64,000 bases of DNA from Diphasiastrum complanatum (Eukaryota; Streptophyta; Lycopodiopsida; Lycopodiales; Lycopodiaceae). A program made the translations under genes and the position numbers. Location: positions 21,950,709-22,014,708 of the forward strand of contig CM055103.1 of NCBI GenBank assembly GCA_029204225.1. The letters are read 5' to 3'. Shown one piece after another: positions 33,591 through 44,575 of this stretch (its first letter is position 1; each line of letters begins with the position of its first letter). Below the pieces are notes generated by a model. The model was not told where the DNA came from. It saw nothing but the letters and a program-made list of their open reading frames with translations, and made no database searches.

Positions 33591-34737
33591 CCTTGTCAAA
33601 AGGGCCGTATCGCTTTCTCCTTCCTCCTCCCTCTGTACCTGCAAACTCCAAGAGCTTGGAGTGAGAGCGAGGTACGTAGGAGGGAGAGGAGGGGAGTGGG
33701 GCCAAAACCAAGTTCAATAAAACTTTGGTTTCCAAGTGCCATGTGAAAGGCCCTTGGGCCTCCACGTTGAACCAAAGTTCTAGATGGGACAAATGGGGCC
33801 TTTCTTGGGCCCCAATGCTTCCTTTATATGCTATCCTGAATGCCCACAGTGCAACATTCAACTTATGTTCCCAATCCGATCTGCCAGCTTCAACTATTTT
33901 CGTGAGCATGCTACACATGATCTTATTGGATGATTCTGCTTGTCCGTTACCATGAGGATAATAAGGCGTACTGGTTCTATGGATCACAAAGAATTCCTCC
34001 AACAGGACCTTGATGGTCTCGTTGATGAAATGGCTTCTGCGATCGCTGACTAGCTCCACCGGGCATCCGAAGCATATAATGATATTTTCATAAAGGAACT
34101 TGGCAGTGGTCCTAGCATCAACTACTCTTACTGCCTTGGCTTCGACCCATTTGGTGAGGTAGTCTGTGGCTACGATTATGTATCGAGCCTGGGAACTCCT
34201 TGCTGCAGGGTGAATTGGACCGATGTAATCCAATCTCCACTTTTCGAATGGTGCTTGGGCTAAGATCGGGTGTAGTAAGTCGTGATTCAATCTCGTTGGT
34301 CTCCTTGCCCTTTGGCACACATCGCACTTTTTCAAGTATTCCTCCGTATCCTTATGAATCGTTGGCCACCAACATCCTGATTGCAAGATCTTGCGAACTG
34401 TAATGTCAGATGCAAAATGACCCCCACCCATGTCTTCATGTGAAAGCGAAATGATCTGGGTGGCCTCATGAGGAAGAATACACCGCCGAAGAATTCCATC
34501 TGGACCTCTTCGATATATCTGGCCGACAATTAGCTGATAAGGTCTAGCCTTTAAGATCAATTTCCGTTGTTCCGCCTTTGGTAAAGATTTGTCTGGTTGG
34601 CCCCGCATTAGGTATTCAACAATGTCGGCAGCCATTTCTGGTACTGTGTTCACGTAAAATAAGACAACATCAGCTAGCTCATCATCGGGTTGGGTTGCAA
34701 TCTCCTTCCCTTTGATTCGTGACACATGATCTGCCAT
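33550..34737 (-). pseudogene. Ty3/gypsy integrase (aberrant 3' end)
   Basis: The frame opens in the RNase H-integrase connection. The HHCC zinc module is readable as H in GGHFASDITVRKIL and CDVCQRARRP. The catalytic core reads LDYIGPIHP, IIVATDYLTKWVEA, LVSDRRSHF and YYPHGNGQAESSNK, so the D, D and E residues are present; the second motif has RR where RG(T) is usual. Similarity ends at about residue 308 (near 33813), after WAFRIAYK. The last 85 codons do not match integrase and probably come from foreign sequence at the nesting junction. The typical C-terminal TPFSLVYG block is missing. Confidence 0.85.
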
Positions 34738-35458
34738 GTAATGTTGTTTTCCCTTGCAAAACTACTATCCGAAAATCAAATTTCAACAACAGAAGTAGCC
34801 ATTTGGTGATTCTTCCGATGTTGCAAGTTTTATTAACGAGACAGAGCAAGGGTTGATGGTCCGTATAAAAAGCAAAATGTGTGGCCATCAAGTAGTGTCG
34901 AAATTTCTTAACCACATAGATCATTGCCAGTGCTTCCCGCTCTATGGTTGAATAATTTATTTCGGTATCACTGAGCTGTCGGCTTGCAAATTAGATTGAA
35001 AAATCCTTTTTATGTTCACCTGGATGGGTTAAGACTGCTCCAACTGCATACTTTGATGCGTCCGTATGCACGTGGAACTCAATGGACCAATTGGGTGGGC
35101 GTAAGATTGGTGCTGAAACCAATGCATCATTAAGCTTCTAAAAAGTCTTTAGGGATTCCTCGTTCCAATGTGGATCCGTTGTGAGTTTGTAAATTGGTCG
35201 GGCTAACTCCGCAAAATCAAGAATGAAGATCCTATAATAGTTAGCATGACCCATGAAAATGTAGACTTCGTGGATCATCCCCGGTGGCGGTAGATCAACA
35301 ATGATCATGATCTTAGATAGGTCTGTGGCGATCCCGTGTCTTGACACTATATGGCCGAGAATCAAGCCATGTGTCATCCAGAATTGACATTTTTCTGGAT
35401 TCAGGGAGATCTGCTATTCACGACATTTTTGTAACACCACCTCCAAGTTGGATAAGTG
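34682..35458 (-). pseudogene. Gypsy RT C-terminus and RNase H
   Basis: The 35377-35138 frame contains GHANYYRIFILDFAELARPI and YKL, the RT thumb-to-RNase H connection. The 34924-34682 frame contains YVVKKFRHYLMATHFAFYTD followed by HQPLL, the gypsy RNase H catalytic block. Several stops and shifts separate these frames. Confidence 0.8.
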
Positions 35459-35974
35459 TTATGAGTCTGGTCCATGCACGCACAGATCGTCTAAGAAAAT
35501 TTTCAGAAAATTTTGCAAATAATCTTTGAATGCCGCCTGCATGACTCGCTGGAAAGTGCTTGGGGCATTGCAAAGTCCGAATGGCATCATTTTATAGACA
35601 TAGGTTCCCCATTCCATGGCGAATGCTGTTTTGTGTTGGTCCTGGGGGGCTATCTTCACCTGATTGTAGCCGCTGAAGCCGTCTAGAAAACTGTCGGCCT
35701 CGGCGTCGGCTACTCTATCGAGGACACTTTCTGTAAATGGTAAAGGAAAATGATCTCTTTTGGTGACTGCATTTAGCGCCTTCATATTCACACAAAGCCG
35801 CATTTTGTCGTTTTTCTTGGGTATTATAACTATCGGTGATACCCATTCCGTGTGCTCGATTTCATAGATGAAATCTGCATTCATTAGCTTCTGCAACTTC
35901 TGCTTGATCAGCTCAGTATAATTCGGGTTGCAGCGGCAATAACGGCTTACCTTGGGGACTGCTCCGTCCACCAA
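35459..35974 (-). pseudogene. Gypsy reverse transcriptase palm
   Basis: The frame reads NADFIYEIEHTEWVSPIVII, PKKNDKMRLCVNMKALNAVT, FLDGFSGYNQVKIAPQDQHK, TAFAMEWGTYVYKMMPFGLC and NAPSTFQRVM. The active site is FLDDLCVHG, an accepted variant of F.DD. An open frame of 172 codons covers the core of the palm. Confidence 0.9.
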
Positions 35975-36220
35975 GGGTATGGTGTGTTGGACTACTGTTG
36001 GTGGAATGCCCTTCAGGTCATTATAACTCTAGGCAAAACAGTCTTTATACTCCACCAACAATGATCGTAGTCTCTTGAACTGTGTGGGTGCTAACTGCTC
36101 TCCCACATGCACTATCTTTTCTTCTTCACTTGGCTCGACAAGGTTCATCGGCTGTGTTCGCGCAGGTCCCTCGAAGACTTGTTCCGCTGGTGCTTGACTT
36201 TGATCAGTTTCTCTCTGGGC

Positions 36221-36775
36221 TTACAACATCATGATTACCACGTCATCCAAAGTATAGTTCTTGAAAGTCTCATGCATCTCGTGAACTGGCGCTCGTCGAG
36301 ATTCCTCTTTCATTGACTTCAAGGATTTCAATACTTTCTTTTTGCTCTTTTTTGTCATCTTGGTGGATTTGTCCTTGTTGCACGTCATTGAAACTGTCGT
36401 GACATTCGTCTCATGGTTGCGAATATCCACATCCACTGTAGCTATCGCCTCATCGGGTAGATCACTCCAACGGATCACCTGGTTGTAGCGCTGCTTCAAC
36501 TGATTCTTCTTATTCGTAGGTTCCTGGGGTGGATCGATCCTTGAGACCTTCGCCATAGCAGACTTTTGCGGTGGTTGAGCTGGTACTTTCCTGATTCCAT
36601 AACGATCTGGGTCCATGTGGTGTAGGACCTGTTCATCAGTTAGCTCAATCTCTTTATTATAAGTTAGAGGATGTTGCCAAGGGATCAAATAATCTTCCAC
36701 TGGGTTCTCAATAGGTTCCGCTGACAGCCATGCTACGTTTATCATATTCACCCCAAATGTGATGGGTGTGTCCAT
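36221..36775 (-). pseudogene. Gypsy pol linker between protease and RT
   Basis: The frame begins MDTPITFGVNMINVAWLSAE and is rich in charged residues (TKMTKKSKKKVLKSLKSMKE). It lies between the protease and the RT palm in the same orientation. No enzymatic motif is seen; it is the non-conserved spacer of the polyprotein. Upstream codons join it to the protease frame through several in-frame stops. Confidence 0.65.
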
Positions 36776-37888
36776 AGTGTAACACTTGGGTGAAGATGTA
36801 CTAGGTTCTGGATCTGATTCATATTAACATGCCTGGTAGTCAATAGTTGCTAATGCATCCGTTCATATCAGGACATCCGTCTCTGAATGATAGTGACCCC
36901 CCTTGGCTGCCCTTGGGCGATCAATCGTGTGATCTGTCGTGGATGATCCGTCATCAGCTTTGGGTGCAATAGGTTTCACTGCCTATGTGGTTGGATCAAC
37001 CTTTACAGCTTGCTCTTTGTTCTCGAAGGTGAATTTCCCCGTACCCCAGTTGTGTACTACTTGTGCAGTCCTCAACCATGGTCTTCCCAGTAAAACACAG
37101 TATGTAGATGGAGATTCAAGTATATCCATGACTACAAAAGTAATCACGAACTACATGCCCGCTATCTTTACAGGGATATCGACAACTACACCTTTTGATT
37201 TCACACAGGATTGATCTGCTAGCTTGATGGCGAATCTTGCTGGCTTCAATCCTTGTAGACCCCATTTTTCGTACAAAGTAGTGGAGATCAAATTGACACC
37301 CGATCCTCCATCTACCAGTGCCGCCTCGTCCTCGTATCTCTTGTGTTTGATTGGCAAAGTGATGTTGTGTTCCTCACTTTCCCATGCTGCTCCGATGTGG
37401 AGGACTTTACTTGTTCCTTCATAGCCCGTGCAATATATGGGCTCAGGCGCTACTGGATCCTCATCCGCTTTGGCCCATTCAGCTAGAAGTCTTTTCGCTT
37501 GTGGTGCAATCCGCAGTAGTTCTTCGAGTGGTAAACTAACACGGTTTGACAGTAAAAGTGCGAGCCTTACAGTGCGTGGTTCCTCGGGCTCCACCATGTG
37601 AAAAGGTGGTTTATGTTCGTGCAACCGATCATTCTGATCAGTGCGTAGTGGTGAGCCCGTTTGCGGTTCCCGTTCGACGCCAACTGGAGGTTCCGCAAGA
37701 TTATCTCTTTCTTGCTCTTTTTCCTCCGCTTGTGCTTTATGTACCCAATGTCTTATTTTCTGGTATTGTCTTCTTTCTTCCCTCACATTCGGATATGGCG
37801 CTGAAGTTGAGGGATGGTCATCACTGATCGCTGGTGGTGGTGAGGGAGCCACTTCCTTCCTATTCTGTGCTCGCGTAATAGCTAACAC
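36776..37888 (-). pseudogene. Gypsy protease region
   Basis: The main open frame (37888-37151) contains LALLLSNRVSLPLEELLRIA and the protease signature EAALVDGGSGVNLISTTLYE. In this signature the DSG/DTG loop reads DGGSG, as in some plant gypsy elements. The frame continues past TAG at 37148-37150 to FVITFVVMDILESPSTYCVL and LLGRPWL, the C-terminal part of the protease fold, and then meets three further stops (about 36985, 36886 and 36825). No gag zinc knuckle is visible to the right. Confidence 0.8.
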
Positions 37889-37959
37889 AAGCTAGAATTT
37901 TATTTTTTTACAACCTTCAAATTAAGCACACTCTAAGTGAAAAGGAAAAAAAAAATTGG

Positions 37960-38100
37960 CTGAATCTTGGCACGCTGGCGTGTTAAGTGATTCAACTAGA
38001 ATTTTTGTTTTTCTAGCTCACTTAGCACGCCGCGGTGTGCCAAGTGATTCAGTCCAAAAAAAAAAATTTCTTATCTTATGGCACACCGGCGTGCCACCTT
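37960..38100 (-). repeat. Three repeats with GC palindromic core
   Basis: GGCACGCTGGCGTG (37969), AGCACGCCGCGGTGTGCC (38024) and GGCACACCGGCGTGCC (38080) recur every 55-57 bases. They are embedded in AT-rich DNA and flanked by AAGTGATTCA. Read on the minus strand they encode ESLGTP / ESLNTP / GGTP peptides just upstream of the gypsy frame. Confidence 0.75.
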
Positions 38101-38489
38101 TGGAGGCTAATTTTTTTTTTAACTTCAAAGTTTTTTTATTTTGAGATTTCATTATTGGGCTTTTAACTATGTGCCAAACCACAGTTCTTAGAAATAAACA
38201 TTCAAGTAGCGGCATAAAAAACTGTAGCACCCCATGTGCTATCTTTTTATTGACTCATGGCAAGAAAGAAGCTCGCAAAACTCGCAAAAAAATTACTTGC
38301 AAAATTTCAAGCCCCATTATTTTCTAGACTAATTATAGCTTGAAATAGGGTGGTTATGATCATTTATAGATATATAAAAATGTGACTGACATGAGTATAT
38401 AATTATTGTTTCATTTGCCATGTGCTTACAATTGAAAAAATACATTTCATCCAAGGAGATACCACTTGTAGCCTCCATCAAGGAGGCAA

Positions 38490-39480
<991 letters not shown>

Positions 39481-41125
39481 CAAACAATTTAAACCTAGAT
39501 ATTAATACAAGATAGTGTTTATGCTAATAATTATAGGTGGTCTTTCACCCACCCTGACGTTCAGATCCCACATGATAATATGTGATCCAAGTTGCTCTTT
39601 GTCATAAAAGAAATTTGGAGGTAGAGATGTTGTGGAAGACATCCGACCATCTTACGATCATGTGCTACTAGATCATCATCATGAAGATGCAGATGAAAAA
39701 TATATGTCTCTAGATTAGCTAGAGGATGACTTTGATGTGACTCATTCTTTTCATGATTAAAAGAATGTCAACGCTATTATTGATTACAATGCATCATCAG
39801 ATAATTCAACATTGATGATACACTATGACATCTTGCTCAATCATTGATCTAGTCATCACCATCGCTATCAGCCAATGAAGAGTAGTTTCTTAATAATGAA
39901 GTCATAGGGATATTTGGGTAGAGTTAGAAATAGACTCATTTTGTTCGGCAGATTTGTCGCACGATCATACTGATATGACAAATGATCATGATGACAATCA
40001 ATGAGCAATTGATGTACTATCATTTACTATGTTGCTAACTATATAAATTGCCCTCTTTGTTTTTTTTATTGATTGGTTGGAAGCAAAAATATGTTGTGTG
40101 TGGTGATGTGATCATGTACACATTTGATATGATCATGATAATATTGTTATGTCATATATTATCGCATTTTGGTTTTCACTAGTATAAATGGCATCTATTG
40201 TTGATATATAAGCAAATTCCATGTGTTGGTAGGCATATATTCGTGAAAATCTATTCAAGATCAATTATGTGGTATACCAAGGGTAGCATTTTTTCATCAA
40301 TGATTGTATATACCTAGAATATTCCATGAAGAAATGTGAAAATTTCAAATATTTTACCAGAAAAAATTTCAACAAATATTCCAAAAAATATTTCCAAAGC
40401 TTACACCAAGGAAATTTCCAAGGCATATCACTATGTGAATGCCTAGGTTCTCTCAAGGCCATTAGCCATGAAACTGGCCTTGAATTGGAATTTATTCTAG
40501 GCAAAACTAATAAGCTCAAACACTGGAGTACCAAATATCCGCATTAGGATTATTCAACATCCCCTATACAAGATGTGTAATGTCATTAATATTAGCTATG
40601 CAAGGCTCTTTATCATTAAACGCCTTACTATAATCTCAAAAATCATATGTATGTCAAATTGATGATACAAATGGTTTTGGCGCATATGATTCTTGGACAA
40701 TATTTTGAGGCACTGATAGAAAAAAAGTTTTTTGCGAGTAAGCTTTTTATAAAAATAGCTAACATTTGATCAATTTGATCATGAGTGTGGCAACCAACAT
40801 AGACAATTATGCCAACATAATTTGATTCTTATTTTCTCTTGTAGTGTTGTCAAACTGCAAGTAAAGTATTTATGAAATATAACAAGAGTATCTATCTTTC
40901 TAACATTAGGATAATTGAAAAAAAAGACTATACTCGAAAGTGTCATTGCACACAAGTGCTCCAACCCAATGATTTCGAATGACATTGGTCTCATTTAAAA
41001 TTTTTGGCACATTGATAAAATGAAATACCAATGTCTTTTTTTTAATATTATCTATGTCATCAATGATGAGGCCCAAATGGTAAAGAAGTTCTAAATGTTC
41101 TATAATGCCAAACTTAACAAACCTC
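39481..41125. other. No intact gene; probable tail of CACTA relic
   Basis: Immediately right of the DUF4216 relic a stop-ridden frame reads IRPSYDHVLLDHHHEDADEK and LEDDFDV, an acidic tail that would suit the end of a CACTA protein. Beyond 39760 nothing is recognised. Confidence 0.4.
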
Positions 41126-41745
41126 TCAATTCTCATATGTTGTTAAGATGATTTTCAATCCAATTTTCTTATGACCCACCTTGATTTCTTCATTATAAAG
41201 GTATTCCACCTCATTCCAAACAAATTCACATTGACCAGTTTTGCAAACACTATATATATTTGTAGAATACTCAAAATTAGATTTAAATATTTTGCATGCT
41301 CTTTTATGTTTCTGATGTAGACTAAGATATTATAAAAAGAATTGCCAATACAAATAAGTAGAGATGGGGTTCAAAGAATTCATAAGGGCTTGAAATGTGG
41401 TAGAAACATTAATAAATGACATAACTTTGAATTTACTATCTTCTTAGAAAAGCATCTTTGTGTTGATTTTCATCTCTTATTTTTATATTCTATCTTTGAA
41501 TAAACACCAGCTCTTTCTAAATCATTCAATAAATGATGTACTATTGGAATGAAATATATATTCTTAATAGTATCCTATGTTAAGAGCTCAGTAATCAATA
41601 CACATTCAAAATGTTCCATCCTTCTTCTTAACAAGCAACATTGGAGATACAAAATGTGACCTGCTTCGAACAATTAATTTATGTGAAAGTAGCTCATGAA
41701 TTTTTTTGTGCACTTCTTCTCCGCTTTGACAACTTCTAAGCTAGT
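41126..41745 (-). pseudogene. Second gypsy reverse transcriptase, heavily decayed
   Basis: Translating the minus strand gives, across several frames, ELLSHKLIVRSRSHFVSPML, LVKKKDGTF-stop-MCIDY, DLERAGVYSKIEY and further on QCEFVWNEVEYL and EIKVGHKKIGLKII. These correspond in order to the gypsy RT blocks (SP.LLVKKKDG.WR.C.DYR.LN, ..FSKIDL, KCEF....V.YLGH.....GV..D..K). Dozens of stops and shifts mark an old insertion. Confidence 0.65.
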
Positions 41746-42536
41746 AACTTGATTTACTAAAATCTCAATTCGAATTCAATGGTATACACATGCCATGTGT
41801 CAGAATATTGGATTTTTGTGTACATATTTGTGTATTGTGTCTCATTAGGCTACAATGCACACAAAATCGATATCAACATATTGCTGATTAATAGTTCCCA
41901 GTAAATCAAATTACAAACTTAAACTGTATGGCATTATATGTCTTGAATTCAAGTTAAATATTATCTCAAAAAAAAAAAAACTGTAAATATGTGCCACAGG
42001 TCTCATTCTCACAACACAACAATTTTTTTTAATGTTTCAAGAATTTTTTTGTATTTAATCGATTTTTGTGTATTACTAATTTTACCACTGCTTTTAAGAT
42101 TAATTACAACTATATCATGCTATTATGAATAAAGCTAGGTTTGAGGTTTCAAAACTTTTAGCTTGCACAAAGTTTGAACAACAAGTTGATCGAAGATGTT
42201 CCATGTTTTGTGTTATAATTGATAGATTGGCAACCACCAGAGCTAACAAGAAAAGTGTGGCCTTTGTTATGAATTACATGAGCACTTTTTTCATATAGTG
42301 GTAAAGTATCCTCCTTGCATGCCATGATCACCAACTTTGCTATACAAGTTTGTTTCTCATCTTAACTATTTGAGAATGCACTAAGTTCAATGATGAGCTC
42401 ATCTTCTTTCTCAAACTTATTGTAAGCTATGCTAACACTTGTGTTGGCTGCAAAAGTCGTCGTGAAATTGAAGAGAGCCTTGGAGAAGAGTTTGCAGTTT
42501 TGGTGATGATGAAATCAAAGAAGAATTGTTGTCTTC

Positions 42537-42618
<82 letters not shown>

Positions 42619-43215
42619 TTATTTCATTTTGTAAATAAATATACACTACAAGAACAAGAAGCCTAGTTCAGAGACAAACAATCATCGACAACAAATGGAG
42701 AAAAAATTATGGGCTTTTAATTGTCATGCAAGCGTGCATGAGACAAAAGTCATCATGGAGCAAAAATTAATGCATGCATGTATACAACTAAAAATCAAAA
42801 CTTAAAGCATGTACAATCTACTAAGATAAGTTCCCAAAGATTTTAGCAGTTTATTCAGATTTCCTTGAGCAACTTGAACAAGTAGTTGCAAACTGCTTTA
42901 CTTATTATGGTTGATATGGCCAATCATTTTTATCCACATGGAGACAATTATTTCAAGTAGTTGCAAAGTGAACATTTGAGCTGTTACACAATGACCCCCA
43001 TAATTAGTTCACACACGTAAGGAATGTATCATGGGAGTGAACGTATGTAAGATGTAACCATACGTACATGTCTAGGGCCGAGGTTGTGCATACAATATAG
43101 TCACAACATGTATGTGTCATAACATCATATGCATAATTTTGATGAAGGCTAAAAGTAAACCAATTAGGTTATTAGGGCTAGGGTTCAATGAATATTTTGA
43201 GGGATTTAGGCTTGG
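41746..43215. other. No gene seen
   Basis: AT-rich. May hold further remains of the minus-strand gypsy element upstream of its RT, but nothing specific can be named. Contains an AG array at 42540-42614. Confidence 0.4.
42540..42614. repeat. (GA)n microsatellite
   Basis: About 37 uninterrupted GA units. Confidence 0.97.
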
Positions 43216-43303
43216 GTGCCAAATATGAGTATTTATCCAGATGCAGCTACTCCTAGATCACAAGGAAAAGGCTGGGCAAGCAAAAGCTTCCTTCAGAAGC
43301 TCC

Positions 43304-43510
43304 ATGGCGACGACCTTTCATCAACTCCTTCGCTCCACTGGCAGAAGAAGAAGAAATATCTACGCTCGGGTGGGTACTGGAAGCAGAAGCAGCAGCCGGA
43401 GGTGGGATCATCCTCCTGCCTACAGTGAGGGCAGTTTTTGCAGCAAGGGATCATTGCAGCAGGCTGCTCTTTTCCATAGCTTCAGCATATATCCCACCTC
43501 ATTGTCACAA
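43304..43510 (+). CDS. Candidate organelle-targeted first exon
   Basis: From an internal ATG the frame reads MATTFHQLLRSTGRRRRNIY, then ARVGTGSRSSSRRWDHPPAY and SLQQAALFHSFSIYPTSLSQ, ending at CAA followed by GTAAAA, a plausible donor. The Arg/Ser-rich, acid-poor N-terminus resembles a mitochondrial presequence. GC content is higher than in the surrounding AT-rich DNA. An upstream in-frame ATG at 43241 is possible. No downstream exon could be linked, since the hAT relic follows on the other strand. I do not recognise the protein; it may be spurious. Confidence 0.25.
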
Positions 43511-43749
43511 GTAAAACTCTTTTGCTCTCTATCAATGTCTTCATATACTTTAAGTAGTAGTAACAGACGTTTTTTATCCTCATATGCTATGATTCACAGA
43601 ATGCACCTTAGTAACAGTCAATCGCAATGCAAACCTCTCTGAGTCGATCTGAGATTCAAGTTGTTCTTTCCACAGTTTTTGCTGGAAGAAAATGATTTTC
43701 CCGGCCTCTTTTTTGAAAGCTTTTAGTATAGGTAGGGTTTTTCTTGAAT

Positions 43750-43930
43750 TGTTTTGCGTACTGAACCATACTGAATCACGTCAGTGGACCCATAATGAAC
43801 CATACTGAAGAGACACGACACATGTTCCCTCTCCATCCCCCCCCCCCTCTCTCTCTCTCTCCATCTGAGATCACAACAAACCGAATTGAAATCACAAGGA
43901 ACCATACTGAATCGTATTTTGAGACTCTGT
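43750..43930. repeat. GAACCATACTGAA repeats, possible hAT left end
   Basis: CTGAACCATACTGAA, ATGAACCATACTGAAGAG and GGAACCATACTGAATCG occur within 160 bases. Terminal regions of hAT elements often carry short subterminal repeats of this kind, and the mirror-end candidate at 47349-47450 is rich in GAACC(A/G)TA. No exact terminal inverted repeat or 8-bp duplication could be fixed. Confidence 0.4.
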
Positions 43931-43964
43931 GTAGGGCATGCTGGCAAGAGATGATGGGGGTGCC

Positions 43965-44528
43965 CTAACACTCGGCATGAGCTGGGCTCTTTGAATCCAT
44001 CGTGGCAATCAAGTCGTCTAGCTCTGCATCCGAGTACAAATGCTTTGGGCTTTGGGCCTCATCGGGTGCACAATCCTCTGGCTCATCCTGTGCATCATCC
44101 CGTGCCTCATCCTGGGCACCATGTAGACCCTGCATGCCATCCCAACCGGTACCATCAAAGTCATATGGTGTCTCATGTGGTGTACTGTCGATGTCGCGCC
44201 CATGACTTTGTGCTGCACGCATCCAAGCAACTGCGGGATCCAAATCAAAATCACTCTGCCCTCTATCAAGAGCCTCCTCCATCATATCGACATAAGTAGG
44301 TATGCCATTGCCCCCCCTCCCGTGTGCCCTGCCTGTCTCCCGGTATAACCTGTGCCATGTGCCCCACCTCTGCCACGTGATGCACCTGTGACCCCTGCCC
44401 GTCACGTGTGCCTAACACCGATATCATCTGCCTCATCCCACTCTGAACTGGCGAACACAACTCGAAGGGGCTCATCCTCTGACACTAGCTCATCTGCCTC
44501 ATACAATGGAGGCTCTCGGTGATCAAGC

Positions 44529-44575
<47 letters not shown>

